From positions 62,001 to 126,000 of the forward strand of contig NZ_SLUL01000005.1 of assembly GCF_004341205.1 (NCBI RefSeq): DNA of 64,000 nt, in the 5' to 3' direction. A program made the translations under genes and the position numbers. The notes beneath the pieces were generated by a model. The model was not told where the DNA came from, did no database searches, and saw nothing but the letters and a program-made list of their open reading frames with translations. The DNA comes from Thermolongibacillus altinsuensis (GTDB lineage: Bacteria > Bacillota > Bacilli > Bacillales > Anoxybacillaceae). Shown here in pieces: positions 31,418 through 44,861 of the stretch. How positions within the stretch are numbered: the first letter of the stretch is position 1; every line of letters begins with the position of its first letter.

Positions 31418-32508
31418 AGCGGCAACTTATTTTAGAAGATGGCACTTTTTTCGTCGGTGAAGCGTTTGGCAGCATGGAAAAGAAGATGGGGGAAGTTGTC
31501 TTTAACACAGGAATGACCGGCTATCAAGAAATTTTATCCGATCCGTCTTATTGCGGGCAAATTGTGACGATGACGTACCCGTTAATCGGCAATTACGGCA
31601 TTAACCGCGATGACTTTGAATCGATTGAACCGCACATTCACGGGCTTATCGTCAAGGAAGTGTGCGATGCTCCTTCAAACTGGCGCAATGAAATGACGCT
31701 TGATGAATATTTAAAAATAAAAAACATTCCTGGGTTAGCCGGAATCGATACGAGAAAGTTAACGCGCATCATTCGCCAATACGGAACGTTAAAAGGGATT
31801 CTTTGCGATTTAGATGTCAGCGTTCAAGAAGCGGTCGACTATTTAAAATCTACCAATTTACCAAACGATCAAGTGAAGCGCGTGTCGACCAAAAGCGCGT
31901 ATGCAAGCCCGGGACGCGGCCATCGCGTGGTGCTTGTTGACTTTGGCATGAAACATGGCATTTTGCGCGAGCTAAATAAACGAAATTGCGATGTGATCGT
32001 TCTCCCGTACAATGCGACAGCGGAGGACGTGCTTCGCTTAAACCCAGACGGTGTCATGCTTTCCAACGGACCTGGGGATCCGAAAGATGTTCCGGAAGCG
32101 ATTCAGATGATTCAAGGAATACTTGGAAAAGTGCCGATCTTTGGCATTTGTCTCGGCCATCAATTGTTCGCTCTTGCTTGCGGGGCTGATACGGAAAAAA
32201 TGAAGTTTGGTCATCGTGGTTCGAACCATCCAGTCAAGCATTTGGCGACAGGGAAAGTGATGATGACTTCACAAAACCATGGCTATACGGTGAATGAACA
32301 ATCGCTAAAACAAACGAGATTACAAGTGACCCATGTCGCGTTAAACGATGGCACGATTGAAGGATTGCGCCATCTCGATTATCCAGCCTTTACGGTGCAA
32401 TACCATCCAGAAGCTTCTCCTGGACCGGAAGATGCGAACGGTTTGTTCGACGAGTTTATGGCAATGATCGAACAGTTTCAAAAGGAAGGGGACATCATCC
32501 ATGCCTAA
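31414..32508 (+). CDS. pyrAA: Carbamoyl-phosphate synthase small subunit, pyrimidine-specific
   Basis: Class I glutamine amidotransferase subunit that supplies ammonia to PyrAB. The protein has 364 residues, an N-terminal CPSase small-chain domain ([13 protein letters not shown]), and a C-terminal GATase domain with the nucleophile in [15 protein letters not shown] and the His/Glu of [10 protein letters not shown]. The start codon overlaps the pyrC stop (ATGA). Confidence 0.97.
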
Positions 32509-35500
32509 ACGCCAAGATATTGAAACGATTTTAGTCATCGGTTCTGGCCCGATTGTCATCGGTCAAGCGGCGGAATTTGATTATGCAGGGACGCAAGCAT
32601 GCTTAGCGTTAAAAGAAGAAGGCTATAAAGTCATTTTAGTCAACTCCAACCCTGCGACGATTATGACAGATACAGAAATTGCCGACAAAGTGTATATGGA
32701 GCCGTTAACGCTTGAATTTGTTTCGCGCATTATCCGCAAAGAGCGCCCCGATGCGATTTTGCCGACGCTCGGGGGACAGACGGGGTTAAACTTAGCGGTC
32801 GAATTAGCGAAAACAGGTGTGCTTGAAGAATGCGGTGTTGAAATTCTTGGCACAAAGCTTGAAGCGATTGAAAAAGCGGAAGACCGCGAGCAGTTTCGTG
32901 CCCTGATGAACGAGCTTGGTGAACCAGTTCCAGAAAGCGAAATTATTCATAGTTTAGAAGAGGCATTCGCATTCGTCCAAACGGTCGGTTATCCGGTCAT
33001 CGTTCGCCCAGCCTTCACGCTCGGTGGAACAGGCGGCGGCATTTGTACGAATGAAGAAGAATTGATTGAAATTGTTTCGAACGGTTTAAAAATGAGCCCG
33101 GTTCACCAATGTTTATTAGAAAAAAGCATCGCCGGATATAAAGAAATTGAGTATGAAGTGATGCGCGATGCAAACGACAACGCCATCGTCGTCTGCAACA
33201 TGGAGAATATCGATCCAGTTGGCATTCATACAGGCGATTCGATCGTTGTCGCTCCAAGCCAAACGTTAAGCGACCGTGAATATCAATTGCTGCGAAATGC
33301 ATCGCTGCGAATTATTCGCGCCCTTGGCATCGAAGGCGGATGCAACGTCCAGCTGGCACTGGATCCACACAGCTTTCATTACTATGTGATTGAAGTGAAT
33401 CCGCGCGTGAGCCGCTCGTCCGCTCTAGCATCCAAAGCAACCGGATATCCAATCGCCAAACTGGCGGCAAAAATTGCGGTCGGTTTAACGTTAGATGAAA
33501 TGATGAACCCGGTAACAGGAAAAACGTATGCGTGTTTTGAGCCAGCGCTTGATTATGTCGTCACGAAAATTCCGCGCTTTCCGTTTGATAAATTTGAGTC
33601 AGCCAATCGGCGTCTTGGCACGCAAATGAAGGCAACAGGGGAAGTGATGGCCATTGGCCGCACGTTCGAAGAATCGCTGTTAAAAGCGATTCGCTCGTTA
33701 GAAACAAACGTCTATCATCTTGAACTAAAAAATGCCGAAACGGTCTCGGATGAATTGCTTGAAAAGCGGATTCGCAAAGCGGGAGATGAGCGATTGTTTT
33801 ACATTGCCGAAGCGATCCGCCGCGGCTTTACGATTGAACAAATTCACGAATGGAGCCAAATCGATCGCTTTTTCTTAACCAAAATCGAAAACGTCGTTCG
33901 TTATGAAGCGGTCATTCGCGATCATGTTGGCGATTTAGATGTATTGCGAAAAGCAAAGGCGCTCGGCTTTGCCGATGTGACGATCGCAAAGCTTTGGAAT
34001 AAACGTGAACGCGACATTTATGAAATAAGAAAACAAGCCAACATTATTCCTGTTTATAAAATGGTTGATACGTGCGCGGCAGAATTTGAATCAGAAACGC
34101 CGTATTATTACAGCACATATGAAGAAGAAAACGAATCGATTGTCACCGAACGAAACAGCGTCGTTGTGCTCGGTTCAGGACCAATCCGCATCGGGCAAGG
34201 AATCGAATTTGACTACGCGACCGTTCATTCGGTGTGGGCGATTAAAGAAGCGGGCTATGAAGCGATTATTATTAATAATAATCCAGAGACGGTATCAACC
34301 GATTTCAGCATCTCCGACAAACTTTATTTTGAACCGCTAACGATTGAAGACGTCATGCATGTGATCGATTTAGAAAAACCCGTAGGCGTTATTGTTCAAT
34401 TTGGGGGACAGACAGCGATTAACTTAGCGGCTGAGCTTTCGGCGCGCGGTGTTCGCATTCTCGGCACGTCTTTAGAAGATTTGGACCGCGCTGAAAACCG
34501 CGATAAGTTTGAGCAAACATTGTCACAGTTAGGAATTCCGCAGCCAAAAGGAAAAACGGCCTTTTCTGTCGAGGAAGCGGTGCGCATTGCTGAAGAAATC
34601 GGCTATCCTGTTTTAGTTCGTCCGTCTTACGTTCTTGGCGGCCGAGCGATGGAAATTGTCTACAAAGAAGAAGAACTTTTGCACTATATGGAAAACGCCG
34701 TAAAAGTGAATCCGCAACATCCGGTGTTAATTGACCGCTATTTAATCGGAAAAGAAATAGAAGTCGATGCGATTTCCGATGGCGAAACGGTGTTTATCCC
34801 GGGCATTATGGAACACATCGAACGGGCAGGGGTACATTCTGGCGACTCGATTGCTGTGTATCCGCCGCAAACATTAGCGCCGCACATTCAACAAAAAATC
34901 GTCGACTATACGATTGCACTTGCGAAAGGATTGCGCATTGTCGGTCTATTAAACATTCAATTTGTCATGTACAACGATGAAGTGTATGTCCTTGAAGTGA
35001 ATCCACGTTCAAGCCGAACGGTACCATTTTTAAGTAAAATTACGGGCGTTCCGATGGCGAATATTGCAGCGAAAGTGATTTTAGGCGCGAAACTTGCCGA
35101 ACTTGGCTATGAAACAGGATTGCGACGCGAATGCGAAGGAGTATATGTCAAAGTACCTGTGTTTTCATTTGCGAAGTTGCGTAATGTCGATATTTCGCTT
35201 GGACCAGAAATGAAATCGACCGGCGAAGTGATCGGCAAAGATACAACGTTTGAAAAAGCGCTATATAAAGGGTTGGTCGCATCAGGCATTCACATTCGCT
35301 CTTATGGCTCGGTGTTGCTAACGGTTGCCGACAAAGACAAAGAAGAAGCGATTGAATTAGCCAGACGATTCCATCGCATCGGTTACCAGTTGCTTGCGAC
35401 AAACGGAACAGCCGAAGCATTGAAAGCAGCGAATATTCCGGTTACCGTCGTCAACAAAATTCATTCTGAATCGCCGAACATTTTAGATGTGATCCGTCAA

Positions 35501-35694
35501 GGGAAAGCACAGGTCGTCATTAACACGTTAACAAAAGGAAAGCAGCCAGAAAGCGATGGTTTCCGCATTCGCCGTGAAGCGGTGGAAAACGGCATTCCTT
35601 GCTTAACATCGCTAGATACCGCCAAAGCGATGCTGCAAGTGCTTGAATCGATGACTTTTTCGACAACGGCGATGTCAGAAGAGTGGGTGCGCTT

Positions 35695-35698
<4 letters not shown>
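32501..35698 (+). CDS. pyrAB: Carbamoyl-phosphate synthase large subunit, pyrimidine-specific
   Basis: ATP-dependent synthesis of carbamoyl phosphate. The protein has 1065 residues, two homologous ATP-grasp halves (starting [22 protein letters not shown] and [20 protein letters not shown]), and a C-terminal MGS-like allosteric domain (about residues 930-1065) where UMP and PRPP act in Bacillus enzymes. ATG 32501 overlaps pyrAA by 8 bp behind AAAAGGAAGGGG. Confidence 0.97.
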
Positions 35699-38093
<2,395 letters not shown>

Positions 38094-38097
<4 letters not shown>

Positions 38098-38717
38098 AAA
38101 AAGTAATCGCCACACATTTACTGCAAATCGGGGCCGTATCTTTACAGCCGCATGACCCGTTTACATGGTCATCGGGAATCAAGTCGCCGATTTATTGCGA
38201 CAACCGGCTCACGTTAGCGTATCCAAACGTCAGAAGCGCGATTGCCGATGGGCTTGCAACGCTCATTCGCACGCATTTTCCAGACGTTGAAGTCATCGCT
38301 GGAACGGCGACCGCAGGGATTCCGCATGCCGCATGGACAAGCGAGCGTTTAAGCCTCCCGATGTGCTACGTGCGCAGCCAAGCAAAAGGACACGGAAAAG
38401 GGAAACAAATTGAAGGAAAAGTTGAACAAGGACAAAAGGTCGTTGTCGTCGAAGATTTAATTTCAACAGGGGGAAGCTCTTTGAACGCGGTGCGTGCATT
38501 ACGAGAGGAAGGTTGTGAAGTACTTGGGGTCGTGGCCATTTTTACCTATGGTCTTGAAAAAGGAAAACAAGCGTTTGCCGAAAACAACGTGGACGCCTAT
38601 ACGCTCACCGATTATGACACCCTCATCGAAACAGCGGTCGAAATGGAAGTGATTGCAGAAGAAGATGTTACGATATTACGAGAGTGGCGGAAACAGCCAG
38701 AGGGGTGGGGGAAGTAG
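38094..38717 (+). CDS. pyrE: Orotate phosphoribosyltransferase
   Basis: Adds PRPP to orotate to give OMP. The protein has 207 residues, with the type I PRTase PRPP motif [21 protein letters not shown] and the catalytic loop [20 protein letters not shown] 38094 overlaps the pyrF stop behind GGAGAGGAAG. Last gene of the operon, followed by a terminator. Confidence 0.97.
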
Positions 38718-38730
38718 GAAAATTCGTTTT

Positions 38731-38762
38731 AGGTGTTTTCGTTAAGAAAACGCCTTTTTTAT
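38731..38762 (+). terminator. Terminator of the pyr operon
   Basis: AGGTGTTTTC and GAAAACGCCT form a stem with a 5-nt loop followed directly by TTTTTTATG. Confidence 0.88.
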
Positions 38763-38792
38763 GTTTTTTGCCAAAAATATAATGTAAATTTA

Positions 38793-38819
38793 TTGAATTT
38801 TGAAAATAATTTTTATAAT
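38793..38819 (+). promoter_or_regulatory. Candidate promoter for the small membrane-protein gene
   Basis: TTGAAT (38793-38798), a short 15-bp spacer, and a perfect TATAAT (38814-38819) in a very AT-rich stretch. The spacer is suboptimal. Confidence 0.4.
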
Positions 38820-38891
38820 CTACTGTGTGATAGGGGAATGTTTTCTAAAGTATCTATAATGTTCCCAAAATATTTATTAAGGGGGTGCACA

Positions 38892-39227
38892 ATGAAAAGG
38901 AACATAATCATTGCTTTCGTTACATTCATGATCGAAACGGTTTTAACATATTTAATCTCTATAAAGCTATCGATTCGATTTATCGAGATTATGTTTCTTG
39001 TCGGAGTTGCGTGTTCGTTTCTTATTTTTTGGTTCTCAAGCAGCGGAGGGGCGATTGCTAATTGGATCAATAGCAAAAATAGCGCATTAACTCTTTATAT
39101 TCAAGAGAGGGAAGAGTTTCAATTTCGCAAAGGACCGGCATTTTATGCTTCGTTGCTATTTTTATTTATAGGATTCATCTTCTTTATTCTTCTCGTTTCA
39201 GGAATCATACCGCCAGCCAATCATTGA
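38892..39227 (+). CDS. Small membrane protein of unknown function
   Basis: The protein has 111 residues and three hydrophobic segments (about residues 3-20, 28-45 and 82-102) with a charged loop between the second and third (KNSALTLYIQEREEFQFRKG). I do not recognise a firm family; size and layout recall DUF3899-type Bacillus membrane proteins, a weak resemblance only. ATG 38892 follows AAGGGGGTG at good spacing; the longer frame from 38733 begins in the pyr terminator. The surrounding DNA is more AT-rich than its neighbours. It occupies the place where B. subtilis carries the cysH cluster, and is bounded by terminators on both sides. Confidence 0.75.
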   Translation: MKRNIIIAFVTFMIETVLTYLISIKLSIRFIEIMFLVGVACSFLIFWFSSSGGAIANWINSKNSALTLYIQEREEFQFRKGPAFYASLLFLFIGFIFFILLVSGIIPPANH

Positions 39228-39249
39228 ACTGGTAATAAATTAAGAATGT

Positions 39250-39305
39250 AAAAACACCTTCATAAACCGCATGTAATAACATTGGCGATTTAGAAGGTGT
39301 TTTTA
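39250..39305. terminator. Bidirectional terminator between convergent genes
   Basis: AAAAACACCTTC and GAAGGTGTTTTT form a 12-bp stem around a 31-nt loop. It can end both the + strand membrane-protein gene and the - strand rqcH transcript. Confidence 0.8.
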
Positions 39306-39312
39306 TTATGGT

Positions 39313-41028
39313 TTAGATGCTTTTTTTCATTTTAATCACTAAATCTTCATCCGGTGTAACATAGATCGTTTGTTGGTTTTCGTAAATGACATAGCCCGGT
39401 TTGGCGCCGCTCGGTTTTTTGACGTAGCGAATGCGCGTATAGTCAACAGGGACGGAGCTGGATTGCCGCGCTTTGCTGAAGTAAGCAGCAAGATGAGCCG
39501 CTTCGATAATCGTTTGTTCCGATGGATTTTTGCTGCGAATGACGACGTGGGAGCCCGGGATATCTTTTGTATGTAGCCAAATGTCGTCTTTGCTTGCTAG
39601 TTTTGTCGTTAAATAATCGTTTTGTTTATTGTTTTTGCCGACGAGAATTTCCGTTCCATCGCTTGAAACATAGCGTTCGAGTTCGATTTTCGTTTGCTTT
39701 TGTTTTTTTGTTTGTTTCGTTGGCCGCGCGCGCAAATATCCTCCCTCGATTAATTCCTCGCGAATTTCTTCGATATCTTTTGGAGCGGCTGTTTCGAGCT
39801 GTTGAAGAAGGTTCTCAAAATAATCGATCTCCTGTTTTGTGCGCTCGATTTGTTCTTGGACGATTTGTAACGAGTTTTTTGCTTTTTGGTATTTTTGAAA
39901 GTAATGTTGCGCATTTTCGGACGGCGATTTTTGCACATCGAGTGGAATCGTAATCGTAGCGCCGTTTTCATCGTAATAGTTGATGACTTCGATTTCTTTC
40001 ATGCCGCGCTGAATCGCGTATAAATTGGCGGTCAACAATTCCCCGTAAAGCCGATATTGGTCTGCATTTTTTGCTTCTTCTAATGTTTGTTCTAATTTTT
40101 TTAGTTTTTTCTCGTTTTTCGCTTTTTCGTTGATGATGAATCGCTCTAAGTCGTGTGCCTGCTGTTTGACGCGGTCGCGTTCGGCTTTGCCGAAATAAAA
40201 GCGGTCGAGCATGTCGCTCAATGTGTCAAATTGCTTTTTCTCGCCTTCCATATGAGAAAGCGGAAGGACATAAAAAATTTCCTTTTCGTTATTTGTATAA
40301 ATGCATGGCGTAAACCGATTCATGCGCACATCATCCATGAGCGCAATAAAGCTTTTCGGCAATGTTGTTCGATTCGCCAGACCAGCGCGAAATACCGCTT
40401 CTTTCGCTAACAGCGGCGAAATGCCCGCAAACGTGGCAACGAGCTGATCCGCTAATTTGCCGGCGAGGAAATCGAGTTTTTTGATGACGGTTTCTTCCGT
40501 TGCCTCAAGCGGATTGATTTTTCCGTGCGATGGCGGTGCGACGTATGGATGACCCGGCAAAACGGTTCGATAGCGATTGACGGCAGGGGAGAGATGCTTC
40601 AGGCTGTCAATGATCGTGTTTGTTTCTTTTTCGACTAAAATGATGTTGCTGTGTCTTCCCATAATTTCAATGATTAATTGCTTCGTGGATAGATCCCCAA
40701 TTTCGTTGCGCCCTTTTGTTTCAATGATGATGATGCGGTCGAAATCAACTTGGCGAATCGACTCAATGACGCTTCCTTCTAAATGTTTGCGCAACAGCAT
40801 GCAAAACATCGGCGGCTCGGCAGGATTGTCATATGTTTCTTTTGTGATGTGAACGCGCGCGTAGCTTGGATGGGCGGATAACAACAATTTATGATTTTGC
40901 CCGTGCGAGCGAATTTGCAATACGAGCTCATGTTTAAACGGCTGATGAATTTTCGTAATCCGTCCTCCTTCGAGCGTTTGCTTTAATTCTTTTGTCATTG
41001 CATAGGTAAACACTCCGTCAAATGACAT
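39313..41028 (-). CDS. rqcH: Ribosome quality-control factor RqcH (NEMF/FbpA family)
   Basis: Binds stalled 50S subunits carrying peptidyl-tRNA and recruits tRNA-Ala to add C-terminal alanine tails that mark the chain for proteolysis. The protein has 571 residues: NFACT-N domain ([14 protein letters not shown], with the conserved Asp97-Arg98 pair in VDFDR), helix-hairpin-helix, a long coiled coil (about residues 280-420), and the NFACT-R domain with [21 protein letters not shown] at 41028 follows AAAGGTG on the - strand; GTG 41037 is in frame. Partner RqcP is at 20819-21592. Old annotations call it fibronectin-binding protein. Confidence 0.95.
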   Translation of the reverse strand: MSFDGVFTYAMTKELKQTLEGGRITKIHQPFKHELVLQIRSHGQNHKLLLSAHPSYARVHITKETYDNPAEPPMFCMLLRKHLEGSVIESIRQVDFDRIIIIETKGRNEIGDLSTKQLIIEIMGRHSNIILVEKETNTIIDSLKHLSPAVNRYRTVLPGHPYVAPPSHGKINPLEATEETVIKKLDFLAGKLADQLVATFAGISPLLAKEAVFRAGLANRTTLPKSFIALMDDVRMNRFTPCIYTNNEKEIFYVLPLSHMEGEKKQFDTLSDMLDRFYFGKAERDRVKQQAHDLERFIINEKAKNEKKLKKLEQTLEEAKNADQYRLYGELLTANLYAIQRGMKEIEVINYYDENGATITIPLDVQKSPSENAQHYFQKYQKAKNSLQIVQEQIERTKQEIDYFENLLQQLETAAPKDIEEIREELIEGGYLRARPTKQTKKQKQTKIELERYVSSDGTEILVGKNNKQNDYLTTKLASKDDIWLHTKDIPGSHVVIRSKNPSEQTIIEAAHLAAYFSKARQSSSVPVDYTRIRYVKKPSGAKPGYVIYENQQTIYVTPDEDLVIKMKKSI

Positions 41029-41065
41029 GGTAAACACCTTTCTTTCTATTTTGTCCTTCTATCAT

Positions 41066-41094
41066 TTTATAGCATTTTTTTGGACGAGGGTGAA
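41066..41094 (-). promoter_or_regulatory. Candidate promoter of rqcH
   Basis: On the - strand: TTCACC (-35, 41089-41094), 17 bp, then TATAAA (41066-41071) with TGC in front, an extended -10. Confidence 0.6.
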
Positions 41095-41133
41095 TAAGCT
41101 TTCATAGATGAGTAAAGCGGAAGGGGGAGAGGG

Positions 41134-43809
41134 ATGAATTGGCATGCATTGCGCATTCATGATGTTGAAAAAAAGGTAAACACGAACATGGCGAGCGGAC
41201 TGACGGAAAAAGAAGCGAAAAAACGATTGAAACAATTTGGGACGAATGAGCTAAAAGAAGCGAAAAAGCCGTCTGCTCTTTTATTATTTTTCGGCCAATT
41301 TAAAGATTTTATGGTGCTAATTTTACTAATCGCGACGGTCATTTCTGGCTTCCTTGGGGAATACGTTGATGCGATTGCGATTATTGCCATCGTCATCATT
41401 AATGCCTTTTTAGGTTTTTTTCAAGAGCGGCGTGCGGAAAAGTCGCTAGAGGCATTGAAACAATTGTCCGCTCCAGAGTCGATCGTGCTGCGAAATGGGG
41501 AATGGGTGAAAATTCCATCTACTCAGCTGGTTGTCGGAGATATTGTGAAATTTTCAAGTGGCGATCGCATCGGTGCCGATTTGCGACTCGTTGAAGTAAA
41601 AGGGCTGGAAATTGAAGAATCCGCGTTAACAGGGGAATCGATTCCATCGGAAAAGTCATCTGAACCGATAGAGGGTGATCATGTTCAGCTTGGTGATCGG
41701 CATAATATGGCGTTTATGGGCACGCTTGTGACAAAAGGAAGCGGAGTTGGCATTGTAGTCGCTACGGGAATGAACACAGCGATGGGGCAAATTGCCGATT
41801 TGTTACAATCTGCTCCAACGATGATGACGCCGCTGCAACGCAAATTAGAACAACTCGGGAAAATTTTAATTGTCATCGCTCTTGGCTTAACGTGTTTGGT
41901 TGTTATGCTTGGCGTATGGCAAGGGCATGCGTTGTATGACATGTTTTTAGCTGGAGTGTCACTTGCGGTAGCGGCGATTCCAGAAGGATTGCCGGCCATT
42001 GTCACCGTTGTTTTGTCGCTCGGTGTCCAACGAATGATGAAAAAAAAGGCGATTGTTCGCAAATTGCCTGCCGTAGAGACGCTTGGTTGCGCTTCAGTTA
42101 TTTGTTCGGATAAAACAGGAACGATGACTGAAAATAAAATGACCGTCACCCATTTATGGACGAATCGAAAAATGTGGACAGTGACGGGGACAGGATACGA
42201 ACCGAAGGGAACGTTTTACTGCGACGGACGAGAAAGCAAGGTCGACCAACCGCTGCAGCAGCTTTTACTTTTTGGATGGTTGTGCAATCATTCTCAATTA
42301 AAGAAAAAAGGTCGAACGTATTATATTGATGGCGATCCAACGGAAGGCGCTTTAATTGTTGCAGCGGCAAAAGCGGGTTGGACAGAAGAGCGAATGAAAA
42401 AAGAGTTTGTGATTGAACACGAGTTTCCGTTCGATTCCGTGCGGAAAATGATGACCGTCATCGTGAAAGATCGAATGAATCGCCGTTTTGTTGTGACAAA
42501 AGGGGCACCAGATGTGTTATTAGAAAAATGCCGCTCCATTTTCATCGATGGAAAAGCGCAATTGATGAGTGGACATGAAAGAAAATATGTGCAAGCAACG
42601 ATTGATTCGCTTGCGGCACAAGCGTTGCGAACGATTGCGATCGCTTATAAGCCGCTTCAAGCGAACGAAAAGATTTTGAATGAAATGGATGTAGAAAAAG
42701 AGTTAACATTTGTTGGATTGCAAGGGATGATTGATCCGCCACGCCCAGAAGTGAAACAAGCTGTTGAAGAATGTAAACGTGCAGGAATTAAGACGATCAT
42801 GATTACTGGAGATCATGTACTGACTGCAAAAGCGATTGCGCGCAAATTAAATGTTTTGCCATCGAATGGAAAAGTGATGGATGGGGCGACATTATCAACG
42901 CTGTCAATTGAAGAATTGGAAGAGATGGTTGACGATGTATACGTTTTTGCGCGCGTATCGCCAGAGCATAAATTAAAGATTGTGCAAGCGTTGCAAAGAC
43001 GCGGTCATATCGTCGCGATGACAGGAGATGGAGTCAACGATGCTCCAGCGATTAAAACAGCAAACATTGGAATTGCGATGGGAATAACAGGAACGGATGT
43101 TTCCAAAGAGGCAGCTTCACTTGTGCTATTAGATGATAATTTTGCGACGATTAAAGCGGCGATTAAAGAAGGAAGAAATATTTACGAAAATATTCGCAAA
43201 TTTATTCGTTATTTGCTAGCTTCGAATGTCGGTGAAATTTTAGTCATGCTATTTGCGATGATTTTAGCCTTGCCGCTGCCGCTTGTGCCGATTCAAATTT
43301 TATGGGTCAATCTTGTGACAGATGGTTTGCCGGCGATGGCGCTAGGGCTTGATCCGGCTGAAGAAAATGTGATGAAGCGGCCGCCGCGCCATCCGAAGGA
43401 AGGGATTTTTGCGCGTGGTCTAGGATGGAAAATTATTAGCCGCGGCTTTTTGATCGGAGCGATGACGTTAATTGCTTTTATCGTTGTTTACACGCGCAAT
43501 CCGAATGAGTTAGTGTATGCTCAAACGGTGGCATTTGCTACGTTAGTGATGGCGCAGCTGATTCATGTTTTTGATTGTCGAAGCGAGCGTTCTGTATTCG
43601 ATCGGAATCCATTTGAAAATATGTATCTCGTCTTGGCGGTTCTTTCTTCTTTGCTTCTTTTGCTTGTCGTGATTTATTATCCACCGCTTCAGCCGATTTT
43701 TCATACGGTCGCTCTTCCGCTGACGGATTGGCTGCTGATTGTTGGGCTTTCTGCACTGCCGACATTTTTGCTTGCCGGTTCGCTTTTTCAAAAACGAAAG
43801 CGCCCGTGA
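41134..43809 (+). CDS. yloB: P-type Ca2+-transporting ATPase (SERCA-like)
   Basis: Type IIA cation pump in the cytoplasmic membrane. The protein has 891 residues: N-terminal cation-ATPase domain, TGES actuator loop (ESALTGESIPSEKS), PEGLPAIV in M4, the phosphorylated Asp326 in SDKTGTMTENKM, nucleotide-domain KGAPDVLLEKC, MTGDGVNDAPA, and C-terminal membrane segments with NLVTDGLPAMALG. ATG 41134 follows AAGGGGGAGAGGG. In B. subtilis YloB is a sporulation-linked calcium ATPase; calcium specificity here is inferred from that homology. Confidence 0.93.
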   Translation: MNWHALRIHDVEKKVNTNMASGLTEKEAKKRLKQFGTNELKEAKKPSALLLFFGQFKDFMVLILLIATVISGFLGEYVDAIAIIAIVIINAFLGFFQERRAEKSLEALKQLSAPESIVLRNGEWVKIPSTQLVVGDIVKFSSGDRIGADLRLVEVKGLEIEESALTGESIPSEKSSEPIEGDHVQLGDRHNMAFMGTLVTKGSGVGIVVATGMNTAMGQIADLLQSAPTMMTPLQRKLEQLGKILIVIALGLTCLVVMLGVWQGHALYDMFLAGVSLAVAAIPEGLPAIVTVVLSLGVQRMMKKKAIVRKLPAVETLGCASVICSDKTGTMTENKMTVTHLWTNRKMWTVTGTGYEPKGTFYCDGRESKVDQPLQQLLLFGWLCNHSQLKKKGRTYYIDGDPTEGALIVAAAKAGWTEERMKKEFVIEHEFPFDSVRKMMTVIVKDRMNRRFVVTKGAPDVLLEKCRSIFIDGKAQLMSGHERKYVQATIDSLAAQALRTIAIAYKPLQANEKILNEMDVEKELTFVGLQGMIDPPRPEVKQAVEECKRAGIKTIMITGDHVLTAKAIARKLNVLPSNGKVMDGATLSTLSIEELEEMVDDVYVFARVSPEHKLKIVQALQRRGHIVAMTGDGVNDAPAIKTANIGIAMGITGTDVSKEAASLVLLDDNFATIKAAIKEGRNIYENIRKFIRYLLASNVGEILVMLFAMILALPLPLVPIQILWVNLVTDGLPAMALGLDPAEENVMKRPPRHPKEGIFARGLGWKIISRGFLIGAMTLIAFIVVYTRNPNELVYAQTVAFATLVMAQLIHVFDCRSERSVFDRNPFENMYLVLAVLSSLLLLLVVIYYPPLQPIFHTVALPLTDWLLIVGLSALPTFLLAGSLFQKRKRP

Positions 43810-43836
43810 AATGTTTTACTCATATAGTTTAAAATA

Positions 43837-43845
43837 TGCTATAAT
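43837..43845 (+). promoter_or_regulatory. Extended -10 promoter upstream of yloC
   Basis: TGCTATAAT, a perfect -10 with TGn. A weak -35 (TTACTC, 43816-43821) is 18 bp upstream. Confidence 0.65.
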
Positions 43846-43856
43846 AACATAATGAC

Positions 43857-43892
43857 AAAAGGTAATGGAGTCTCTCTATTACCTTTCTTTGT
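43857..43892 (+). terminator. Hairpin in the yloC leader
   Basis: AAAGGTAATGGAG pairs with CTCTATTACCTTT around a short loop, followed by CTTTGTTG. It lies between the promoter and the gene, so it may be a yloB terminator or a leader attenuator. Confidence 0.5.
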
Positions 43893-43930
43893 TGAAGGAA
43901 CTGAATAATGGAAATGATGGATGTGATATA

Positions 43931-44806
43931 ATGATCTTGAGCATGACTGGTTTTGGTCGAAGTAAAAAAGAAAACGAAAACATGTCAATCATGGTTGAAA
44001 TGAAATCGGTCAATCACCGTTTTTGCGAAATTTCGATTCGTATGCCTAGACAATGGATGATGTTTGAAGATAAAATCAAAAAAGTAGTAATGGAACATGT
44101 TTCTAGAGGTCGAGTGGAAGTATTTGTCACCATTCAAGGAGAAGAACTTGTTGAACGAAAATTGCAAGTCGATTGGCGCTTGCTTGATGAATATAACGAA
44201 GTATTGACGCAAATGTGCGACCGCTTTGGGTTGCAGCAAGACGTTTCACTTTTACACTTTCTGTCGTTCCCACATGCGATGGAAGTAATTGAAGAACCGG
44301 CAAAAAACGAAGAAATTGTTTCGCTTCTTGTTGATGCAACAAAGGAAGCTGCTTTACAATTAAGAAGCATGCGTGAACAAGAAGGGAAAGCGTTGCTCGA
44401 TGATTTATTGCAGCAACTTGAAAAAATTGAGCAATGTGCAAAACGGATTGAAACGTTGGCGCCGAAGGTGGTTGCTCAATATCGCGAGCGCATTCACAAG
44501 CGCGTCAGCGAATTTTTGCAAGGAACGGTCGATGAAAATCGCATTTTAACGGAAGTGGCGATTTTCGCTGAAAAAATTGATATAAATGAAGAATTAAAAC
44601 GCATTTACAGTCATATCGAGCAGTTTCGGATGACCGTTCGTCAACAAGAAGCCGTTGGCCGCAAACTCGATTTTTTAGTCCAAGAATTAAATCGCGAAAT
44701 TAATACGATCGGTTCCAAAGCAAACGATCATGAAATCGCCGCTCAAGTCGTCGAAATGAAAAGTGCGCTTGAAAAAATTAAAGAACAAGTACAAAATGTG
44801 GAGTAG
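43931..44806 (+). CDS. yloC: YicC/YloC-family endoribonuclease
   Basis: The protein has 291 residues, the same length as B. subtilis YloC. YicC_N domain starts SMTGFGRSKKENE with VNHRF following, and the C-terminal DUF1732 domain contains EVAIFAEKIDINEELKRIYSHI and the REINTIGSKANDHEI signature. Members of the family have been described as endoribonucleases. ATG 43931 is preceded by a weak GGATGTGAT; the upstream frame to 43865 runs through the leader hairpin. First of the yloC-remA-gmk-rpoZ group. Confidence 0.9.
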   Translation: MILSMTGFGRSKKENENMSIMVEMKSVNHRFCEISIRMPRQWMMFEDKIKKVVMEHVSRGRVEVFVTIQGEELVERKLQVDWRLLDEYNEVLTQMCDRFGLQQDVSLLHFLSFPHAMEVIEEPAKNEEIVSLLVDATKEAALQLRSMREQEGKALLDDLLQQLEKIEQCAKRIETLAPKVVAQYRERIHKRVSEFLQGTVDENRILTEVAIFAEKIDINEELKRIYSHIEQFRMTVRQQEAVGRKLDFLVQELNREINTIGSKANDHEIAAQVVEMKSALEKIKEQVQNVE

Positions 44807-44818
44807 CTTGTTTATAAT
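44790..44818 (+). promoter_or_regulatory. Possible promoter before remA
   Basis: A perfect TATAAT (44813-44818) lies 44 nt before the remA start; the best -35 at 17 bp, TACAAA, is poor. Supports possible separate expression of remA. Confidence 0.4.
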
Positions 44819-44861
44819 AAAATGGTTGCGGCGACACTAGATTCAAGTAGGGGGAGCATTT

